Source: Streptosporangiaceae bacterium
Lineage (GTDB): Bacteria; Actinomycetota; Actinomycetes; Streptosporangiales; Streptosporangiaceae
Reading direction: 5' to 3'
DNA: 5,714 nt
Assembly (NCBI GenBank): GCA_030039095.1
Contig: JASHQP010000590.1
Span: forward strand, 1 to 5,714
Notes under the pieces: model-generated
The model's database searches: none
Seen by the model: the letters and a program-made list of their open reading frames with translations, nothing else
Told to the model about the DNA's origin: nothing
Program-made: the position numbers and the translations under genes
Shown here: piece after piece, positions 1 through 5,714 of the stretch
How the letters are laid out: each line of letters starts with the position of its first letter
Numbering within the stretch: the first letter of the stretch is position 1

Positions 1-854
1 AGCACGGCCGTGCACCGCTCCTCGCGGGCCGCGCCGGACCTGACCGGCGCGGTGCGCTCGCTGATGGCCCACAGCGGGCCGTCGCCCAGCGGCAGATCGA
101 ACAGGGACCGCCGGGCCACCCGTCTCCCGGTGGCCAGGGCCGGGGCCAGATCGTAGGCCGCGGCCAGCACGTCAGCCGCGGGGACGCCCGGCCCCGCCGC
201 GACGGAGGCGACCAGCAGGCCATCCTGGGCCAGCGCGGCGTGCACCGCGACGTCGCCCGCGGCCTGGGTCACGGCCACGAACTGCTCGTGGCCCGGGCCT
301 TCCGGAGTCCGCAGCACCTGGCCCAGTTCCGCCGCCCACGGGCTCGACGCCCCCAGGGCGCTGGCGGGTGCGAGGTCGAACGGCCGCTCCCACGACACCC
401 GGGTGGCCAGGGCTGTGGCGATCACCAGGTAGACGGCGGGGCCGATGTCGATGGGGAACCGCTCGATCAGGCCGGATGTGTGGCGCCGGGCCCAGTCGTC
501 CAGCGCGGCCTGGGTGGTCAGCGGGCCGGTCTCGACCTGCGGCGGCAGCCCACTGCGCCAGCGGGCCAGGGTTCCGGTCGTGATGTCCCGGTGCCACACC
601 GCCGAAGCCGCGGGCACCGCCGGGTGCGGCGCGGCGAGCAGCCCGGCGGCGAGTTCCGCTGCGTCGGCGGCGTCACACCCGAGGACATCGTTGAGGCTCT
701 CTCTGGTCTTCCCCGTGCTGGCCGGCGCGCAGAGCGCGAGCAGCAGCCACGCTCCCAGCGGCGAGGCGACATGGTGCCGCGGGCCGGCCACCGCGTGCAG
801 CCGCCGCGCATACCCGCGGAGCGCCGCGGCGATATCGGTCGCGGTCAGCGTCAC
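1..854 (-). CDS. Serpin-like protein, partial (C-terminus beyond the window)
   Basis: Open from a GTG at 854 to the window edge: 284 residues, no stop. Serpin-like blocks appear in the right order. Near residues 31-59 there is a helix-B-like SPL followed by GKTRESLNDVLG, matching the family's G-x-T pattern. Residues 118-130 (LDDWARRHTSGLI) match the usual NxWVxxxTxGxI. Residues 143-159 (LVIATALATRVSWERPF) match LVLxNAIYFKxxWxxPF and keep the Trp and Pro-Phe, but Thr replaces the usual Asn and Phe. After residue 160 similarity is weak. The reactive-centre loop, if any, lies outside the window, so inhibitory activity cannot be judged. No signal peptide is seen and the N-terminus starts about at helix A, which suggests a cytoplasmic protein. 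The GTG lies two codons after the ATPase stop, in the same frame, with no clear Shine-Dalgarno, so co-transcription and translational coupling are likely. The serpin call is by eye. A degenerate, non-inhibitory member is quite possible. Confidence 0.68.
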   Translation of the reverse strand, partial: MTLTATDIAAALRGYARRLHAVAGPRHHVASPLGAWLLLALCAPASTGKTRESLNDVLGCDAADAAELAAGLLAAPHPAVPAASAVWHRDITTGTLARWRSGLPPQVETGPLTTQAALDDWARRHTSGLIERFPIDIGPAVYLVIATALATRVSWERPFDLAPASALGASSPWAAELGQVLRTPEGPGHEQFVAVTQAAGDVAVHAALAQDGLLVASVAAGPGVPAADVLAAAYDLAPALATGRRVARRSLFDLPLGDGPLWAISERTAPVRSGAAREERCTAV

Positions 855-860
855 GACGCG

Positions 861-2933
<2,073 letters not shown>

Positions 2934-2964
2934 GTGTCCTCGCGTTGATGCGTATGTTGTTCAT

Positions 2965-2983
2965 CGGTCCCGCCCCGGGTCCG
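2965..2983 (-). other. Intergenic hairpin between dppC and the ATPase gene
   Basis: In the 69-nt gap between the dppC stop and the ATPase start, the transcript reads CGGACCCGGGGCGGGACCG. It can fold as a 7-bp G+C stem with one internal A-A mismatch and a GGG loop. No U-run follows, so it is not a classical terminator. It could act as an mRNA stabiliser or partial attenuator between the permease and ATPase messages. The fold is read from the sequence; the function is inferred, and in such GC-rich DNA it may be chance. Confidence 0.35.
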
Positions 2984-3002
2984 CTGGCGGTTGCTCTTCC
3001 GT

Positions 3003-3977
3003 TTACCGGCGCTGCAGCCGGACCTCGACCGCGTCCCGCAGCCCCTCACCGATGAAGATGGCCGCAGCGATCACGATCACGATGCAGAACCCGGCCGGCA
3101 CGATCAGCCACCAGTACCCGTCGTAGACGTACTGGACGCCGTTCGAGAGCATGCCGCCCCAGTCCTGCTGCGGCGGGCGGATGCCGAGCCCCAGGTAGCT
3201 CAGCGACACGATCAACGCGATCGCGTCGGCGACCTGGAACGTGACGTTTACCATGATCGTGCCGACCGCGTTCGGCGCGATGTGGCGCAGCACCGCACGG
3301 GTGTTGCCCCCGCCCATCACCTTCATCGCCTGCACGTAGTCGCGGGTGCGCAGGGACAGCGCCTCGCCGCGCACCAGCCGCGAGGTGGTCAGCCACGAGG
3401 TCAGCGCGATCACCAGGATCAGCACCGGCTTGCTCGGGGTGACCATCGAGACCACGACCAGCGCCAGGAACAGCGTCGGGATCGACAGCATCGCGTCCAC
3501 GATGCGCATCATGAACGCGTCGACGAACCCGCCGATGTACCCGGCGACCGCGCCCCACAGCACGCCGACGACGGTGGCCAGCAGGGCGGCGGCGATGCCG
3601 ACCTCGAGCGAGATCTGGCCCGCCACCATCAGCCGGCCGAGCACGTCGAACCCGTTCGCGTCGGTGCCCAGCAGGTGCGCGCCCGACGGCGGCAGTTCCT
3701 CGTGCGCGAAGTCCACCGTGAGCTGGTTGGTGACGTAGATGTGGGGCCCGACGAAGCAGAACAAGATCATGAACACGAAGATGCACACGCCGGTGACGGC
3801 GAGCTTGTTCTCCAGGAACACCTCGAGCCCGCGCCGGAACGTGGAGCGTGGCTTGCCCGCGGGCAGCATCCCCGAGGCGACCGCCTGCGCGGTCTCCGGT
3901 TCCGTGGGGATGACCACACCGACCGGCGACGGCTCGTTGGTCGGGATGGGCTCCGGCGGCATACTCCCCAGACTCAT
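3003..3977 (-). CDS. dppC: Peptide ABC importer permease DppC
   Basis: 324-residue inner-membrane permease of the DppC/OppC type (binding-protein-dependent transport family), pairing with DppB to form the channel. A proline-rich cytoplasmic tail (residues 1-50) precedes six likely membrane segments near 59-78, 120-146, 153-179, 184-198, 239-262 and 286-311. The family block HLLGTDANGFDVLGRLM (101-117) corresponds to the usual HxLGTDxxGRDVLSRL. The EAA loop that docks on the ATPase is DYVQAMKVMGGGNTRAVLRH (213-232), with the conserved second Gly of the motif in place. YLGLGIRPP...DWG (261-273) is typical of DppC. The length is slightly above the usual ~290-300 because of the N-terminal tail. 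The ATG overlaps the dppB stop as ATGA (3977-3974) with only a weak Shine-Dalgarno (GTGAG), which points to translational coupling. Substrate specificity cannot be read from the permease alone. Confidence 0.95.
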   Translation of the reverse strand: MSLGSMPPEPIPTNEPSPVGVVIPTEPETAQAVASGMLPAGKPRSTFRRGLEVFLENKLAVTGVCIFVFMILFCFVGPHIYVTNQLTVDFAHEELPPSGAHLLGTDANGFDVLGRLMVAGQISLEVGIAAALLATVVGVLWGAVAGYIGGFVDAFMMRIVDAMLSIPTLFLALVVVSMVTPSKPVLILVIALTSWLTTSRLVRGEALSLRTRDYVQAMKVMGGGNTRAVLRHIAPNAVGTIMVNVTFQVADAIALIVSLSYLGLGIRPPQQDWGGMLSNGVQYVYDGYWWLIVPAGFCIVIVIAAAIFIGEGLRDAVEVRLQRR

Positions 3978-4933
3978 GAGCTCACGTACCTAACCCGCGG
4001 GTCGAGTACCGCATACGCGATATCGGCGAGCAGCGACCCCACGACCGTCGCCACCGCCACCACGACGGTGATTCCCAGCAGAACCGGGTAATCCTGATTG
4101 AGCGCCGACTGATAGAAGAGGTAGCCCATCCCCGGGTAGTTGAACACCGACTCGGTGATCAGCGCCCCGGCGAACACCGCCGGGAGGAGCAGTCCCAGCA
4201 GCGTCGCGATCGGGATCAGGGAGTTGCGCAGCACGTGCCGCAGCAGCACGCGGCGGTCGCTGGCGCCCTTGGCCTTGGCGGTGCGCACGTAGTCCTCGGT
4301 GAGGTTGTCGAGCACCGACGAGCGCATGTAGCGGCTGAACAGCGCGATCGTGAGCAGCGTCAGCGACGCGATCGGCAGCACGAGGGCGTTGAAGTTCGAG
4401 AACAGCACCGCGACCCCCTCGCCCTGCGGCCCCTCGGGCGGGAAGATCGGGAACTTGATCGCGAAGATCAGGATCAGCAGGATGCCCAGGAGGAAGGGAG
4501 GCATCGCGTAGAAGACCGTCGAGAACCCGTTGAAGAAGTGGTCGACGGCCTTGTTCCGCCGGATCGCCTGCACCAGCCCGATGGGGATCGCGAAGATCAG
4601 CGCGAGGATGATCGAGACCCCGACCAGGAACACCGTCTTGGGCAGGTGGTTGCTCAGCAGCGAGGCCACGCTCTGGTTCAGCTTCCAGGAGTAACCCAGG
4701 TTGCCGTGCGCCAGGTGATCGAGCCACAGCCAGTACTGGTAGTACCACGGCCTGTTGAAGCCGTAGACCCGGTCGAACTGCGCGATGGCCAGCGGGTTCC
4801 GGTAGGCAGTCGGCCCCATGACCGCGACCGCTACGTTCCCCGGGATGAGCCGCAGCAGCGCATAGGTGATCGCCGTCACCAGCAGGAGCACCACAATCGC
4901 TTGCAGCACCCTGCGGATCATGAAGATAACCAA
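3974..4933 (-). CDS. dppB: Peptide ABC importer permease DppB
   Basis: 319-residue inner-membrane permease of the DppB/OppB type, first intact gene of the importer operon. Likely membrane segments lie near residues 7-29, 99-123, 136-160, 184-203, 237-262 and 283-309, with the long external loop after segment 1 typical of DppB (RLIPGN at 28-33, then YGFNRPWYYQYWLW at 57-70). The EAA loop is DYVRTAKAKGASDRRVLLRH (214-233). ESVFNYPGMG (261-270) and C-terminal DPRVRY (311-316) are family hallmarks. The chosen start is the TTG at 4933, because a purine-rich GGGGAAGGGG lies 4-14 nt upstream. An in-frame ATG four codons later (4921) gives MIRR and also fits the family, but its distance to that Shine-Dalgarno is too long. 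The stop overlaps the dppC start. Normally a solute-binding-protein gene precedes dppB; here only a probable relic does. Confidence 0.95.
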   Translation of the reverse strand: MVIFMIRRVLQAIVVLLLVTAITYALLRLIPGNVAVAVMGPTAYRNPLAIAQFDRVYGFNRPWYYQYWLWLDHLAHGNLGYSWKLNQSVASLLSNHLPKTVFLVGVSIILALIFAIPIGLVQAIRRNKAVDHFFNGFSTVFYAMPPFLLGILLILIFAIKFPIFPPEGPQGEGVAVLFSNFNALVLPIASLTLLTIALFSRYMRSSVLDNLTEDYVRTAKAKGASDRRVLLRHVLRNSLIPIATLLGLLLPAVFAGALITESVFNYPGMGYLFYQSALNQDYPVLLGITVVVAVATVVGSLLADIAYAVLDPRVRYVSS

Positions 4934-4937
4934 CGTG

Positions 4938-4947
4938 CCCCTTCCCC
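4938..4947 (-). promoter_or_regulatory. Ribosome binding site deciding the TTG start of dppB
   Basis: The minus strand reads GGGGAAGGGG, with AAGG ending 6 nt before the TTG at 4933. It is the only good anti-16S match near the start, and it favours TTG over the ATG at 4921, which would sit about 16 nt from the purine tract. Confidence 0.6.
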
Positions 4948-4964
4948 AGGCGGCCTGCGCGGGC

Positions 4965-4982
4965 GCCGGGCCTCAGCCCGGC
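4965..4982 (-). other. Perfect hairpin upstream of dppB
   Basis: An exact 7-bp G+C stem (GCCGGGC / GCCCGGC) closes a 4-nt loop, 31 nt upstream of the dppB start and 47 nt after the stop of the putative binding-protein relic. No U-tract follows on the minus strand. Stem-loops at this place are common in binding-protein-dependent importer operons, where they stabilise the abundant binding-protein message and dampen permease expression. The structure is seen; that role is inferred, and it would fit a binding-protein gene having once stood upstream. Confidence 0.5.
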
Positions 4983-5029
4983 ACTTCCGCCAGCGTATGC
5001 GGTGACCGGCAACGGCCACCAACCGCCTG

Positions 5030-5140
5030 CTACTTCACGAAATACCAGTTCTCAGCGTTGAACATCGAGATCGGGCTCTGCGCGGCTCCGAACCGCTGCG
5101 CCAATGCCGAGGGGAGATCTGCGCCATGACCACGGCCCCC
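5030..5140 (-). pseudogene. Probable C-terminal relic of a solute-binding protein
   Basis: A 36-codon open stretch ends in TAG at 5032-5030, on the same strand as dppB and 96 nt before it, exactly where the importer's binding-protein gene usually ends. The last residues are AQSPISMFNAENWYFVK, an ending with aromatic residues and a terminal lysine plausible for a family 5 binding protein. Of the 28 codons from 5116 downwards, 24 end in G or C, as in the neighbouring genes. The eight codons before them have only 3 of 8, and an in-frame TGA lies at 5143-5141. Coding character therefore seems to begin abruptly near 5116. No plausible start with a ribosome binding site leads into this frame. I read it as the tail of a gene whose 5' part was deleted or replaced. 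The alternative is a chance open stretch; the family match is too short to be sure. Confidence 0.42.
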
Positions 5141-5293
5141 TCACGTCGTTTTATGGCATGAGAACGCGCGGGACGCATACGTTCCGACATGCACTGTGAT
5201 GGATACGCCCCGGGGACACCGTACGACCAGGACTAACCCGCGTCCAGAGTAGAGATCTCCTGAACCGGCTTTGCGATCGTACCGAGATATTCA

Positions 5294-5308
5294 CGTGACT
5301 ATGTCACG
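5294..5308. promoter_or_regulatory. Perfect 15-bp dyad, candidate operator
   Basis: CGTGAC-TAT-GTCACG is an exact inverted repeat with 6-bp arms and a 3-bp centre, in non-coding DNA between the E1 beta gene and the importer operon. Its size and symmetry suit a dimeric helix-turn-helix repressor or a CRP-like regulator (GTGA-N5-TCAC core), but I cannot assign a family. It also overlaps TCACGTGA (5291-5298), itself a palindrome. A promoter next to it is not evident. Confidence 0.35.
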
Positions 5309-5371
5309 GCGCGGGACGCTTTAGCCTTTCGGCGCTGACGGCCGCAACGTTCAAGCAGCGCTTAACGCCCG

Positions 5372-5385
5372 GCCGGGTCTCCGGC
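5372..5385 (-). terminator. Weak candidate terminator after the E1 beta gene
   Basis: GCCGG and CCGGC form a 5-bp stem around a 4-nt loop, 30 nt downstream of the E1 beta stop. The palindrome CCCGGCCGGG (5368-5377) overlaps it and offers an alternative pairing. No U-run follows on the minus strand, so termination would be of the U-tract-poor kind seen in some actinobacteria, if it happens at all. Confidence 0.25.
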
Positions 5386-5388
5386 GGT

Positions 5389-5418
5389 GCTCAGGCGCTC
5401 AGGCGCTCAGGCGCTCAG
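5389..5418 (-). repeat. 8-bp tandem repeat at the end of the E1 beta gene
   Basis: GCTCAGGC is present in three exact, abutting copies (5389-5412) plus six bases of a fourth (5413-5418). The last, partial copy supplies the stop codon TGA (5417-5415) and overlaps the final Tyr codon. Because the unit is 8 bp and each copy carries TGA on the minus strand, successive copies place a stop in all three frames (lowest positions 5415, 5407, 5399, then 5391). Read directly from the sequence. Confidence 0.9.
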
Positions 5419-5714
5419 TAGGCGGCCAGCGCCCGGACCGCCCCGGTCACCGCGTCCACGGTCGGGATCACCTGCTGCTCCAGCACGTCGGCGAACGGCA
5501 GCGGAACGCACGCGGCGGCGACCCGCCGGACCGGCGCGTCGAGCAGCTCGAACCCCTCGTCGGCGACCACCGAGGCAACCGTGCCGCCCCAGCCGCCCTG
5601 ATACGGGTTCTCCTCCACGATCACCAGCCGCGAGGTGCGCCCGAGCGAGGCCAGGACCGTCGCCATGTCCAGCGGCACCAGGCAGCGCAGGTCGATCACC
5701 TCGGCGGAGATGCC
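5415..5714 (-). CDS. 2-oxoacid dehydrogenase E1 beta subunit, partial (N-terminus beyond the window)
   Basis: The last 99 residues of a thiamine-diphosphate-dependent E1 beta chain; with E1 alpha it decarboxylates a 2-oxoacid and passes the acyl group to the lipoyl E2 protein in the cytoplasm. The visible part is the transketolase C-terminal domain. It opens with GISAEVIDLRCLVPLD (consensus VIDLRTLxPLD), then SRLVIVEENPYQGGWGGTVAS, where the family has RLVxVxExxxxGGxGxEIA. DAPVRRVAA follows, then PLPFADVLEQQVIPTVDAV, matching the usual PxPxxxxLExxxxPxxxxI near the C-terminus. The ending ALAAY is normal in length. The VEENP...GWG variant is one I associate with actinobacterial or acetoin-dehydrogenase-like subunits, but the domain does not tell pyruvate, branched-chain and acetoin enzymes apart. 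The gene must extend rightward out of the window; an internal GTG at 5699 is not its start. It has no evident functional link with the importer, 481 bp downstream. Confidence 0.9.
   Translation of the reverse strand, partial: GISAEVIDLRCLVPLDMATVLASLGRTSRLVIVEENPYQGGWGGTVASVVADEGFELLDAPVRRVAAACVPLPFADVLEQQVIPTVDAVTGAVRALAAY

Larger units (their letters stand above)
5117..5388. other. Intergenic region without a recognisable gene
   Basis: From 4934 to 5414 there is no intact gene. Within that, 5117-5388 shows no coding signal in any frame: stops are scattered and there is no steady third-position GC bias. By my count 5141-5340 is 58% G+C, clearly below the flanking genes. It contains the palindromes CCCCGGGG (5208-5215) and AACGTT (5347-5352), a 7-bp direct repeat GAGATCT (5114-5120 and 5252-5258), the dyad at 5294-5308 and the hairpin at 5372-5385. 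The promoter for the importer operon would be expected here, reading leftward, but I found no well-spaced -35/-10 pair. It could also be remnant DNA from whatever event removed the binding-protein gene. Confidence 0.5.

Noticed and set aside
518..811. Minus-strand frames at 518-811 and 172-597 in the first 850 bases
   Set aside because: Both overlap the serpin-like frame on the same strand but in another register. Their Arg/Pro/Gly-rich translations lack family features, while the 854-1 frame shows ordered serpin-like motifs.
3974..3977. A possible frameshift between dppB and dppC
   Set aside because: The ATGA overlap is a normal stop/start coupling; both proteins have complete family-typical ends.
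2991..4091. A 366-codon plus-strand frame opposite dppC, and a similar one at 4235-5005 opposite dppB
   Set aside because: Low-complexity, His/Asp/Arg/Gln-rich translations antisense to clear permease genes; no domain and no ribosome site.
4934..5140. An insertion sequence or transposase fragment as the cause of the gap upstream of dppB
   Set aside because: No transposase motif, terminal inverted repeats of useful length or convincing target duplication are visible in the region.
5155..5190. A GGAAC...CGTT arrangement on the minus strand, resembling an ECF sigma-factor promoter
   Set aside because: The spacing between the elements is 14 nt, shorter than the usual 16-17, and it also forms part of a trivial GAACG/CGTTC inverted repeat. 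Too weak to call.
5030..5290. Whether removing the DNA between the two GAGATCT copies restores a longer binding-protein frame
   Set aside because: The frame would stay open for only about 11 further codons before a TGA, and those codons lack the third-position GC bias of the relic, so this does not reconstruct a gene.

Overview
The window reads as chromosomal DNA of a high-GC Gram-positive bacterium (Actinomycetota). Third codon positions are strongly G/C-biased, GTG and TTG starts occur, both peptide-importer ATPases are fused in one protein as in actinobacterial Opp/Dpp systems, and long spurious antisense ORFs are abundant. The genus cannot be told from this piece. Every gene I can support lies on the minus strand, so transcription runs from right to left.

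In transcription order: (1) 5714-5415, the C-terminal ~99 residues of a 2-oxoacid dehydrogenase E1 beta subunit (pyruvate, branched-chain or acetoin dehydrogenase type), ending inside an 8-bp tandem repeat. (2) 5414-4934, about 480 bp without an intact gene and of lower GC. It holds a small candidate terminator hairpin, a perfect 15-bp dyad, and next to the transporter a 36-codon open stretch whose last ~28 codons look like the C-terminus of a solute-binding protein. A strong hairpin lies between that relic and the first permease gene. (3) 4933-861, a PepT-family (dipeptide/oligopeptide/nickel) ABC importer: permease dppB, permease dppC (ATGA overlap), and a 690-residue protein carrying both ATPase domains. 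(4) 854-1, a gene starting 6 nt after the ATPase stop codon and running off the window, whose product resembles the N-terminal two-thirds of a serpin.

The two permeases form the membrane channel and the fused ATPase supplies both nucleotide-binding domains, so the core importer is complete and all catalytic motifs are intact. What is missing is the extracytoplasmic solute-binding protein, normally encoded just upstream of dppB; only a probable C-terminal scrap remains there. The importer must either use a binding protein encoded elsewhere or be out of use. The serpin-like gene is probably co-transcribed with the importer. Its link to peptide uptake is unknown and is the least conventional part of the locus.

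I found no RNA gene, CRISPR array, intact insertion sequence or convincing promoter. I see no clearly new defence or biosynthetic system. The points worth attention are the serpin-like gene coupled to a peptide importer and the apparent loss of the importer's binding protein.
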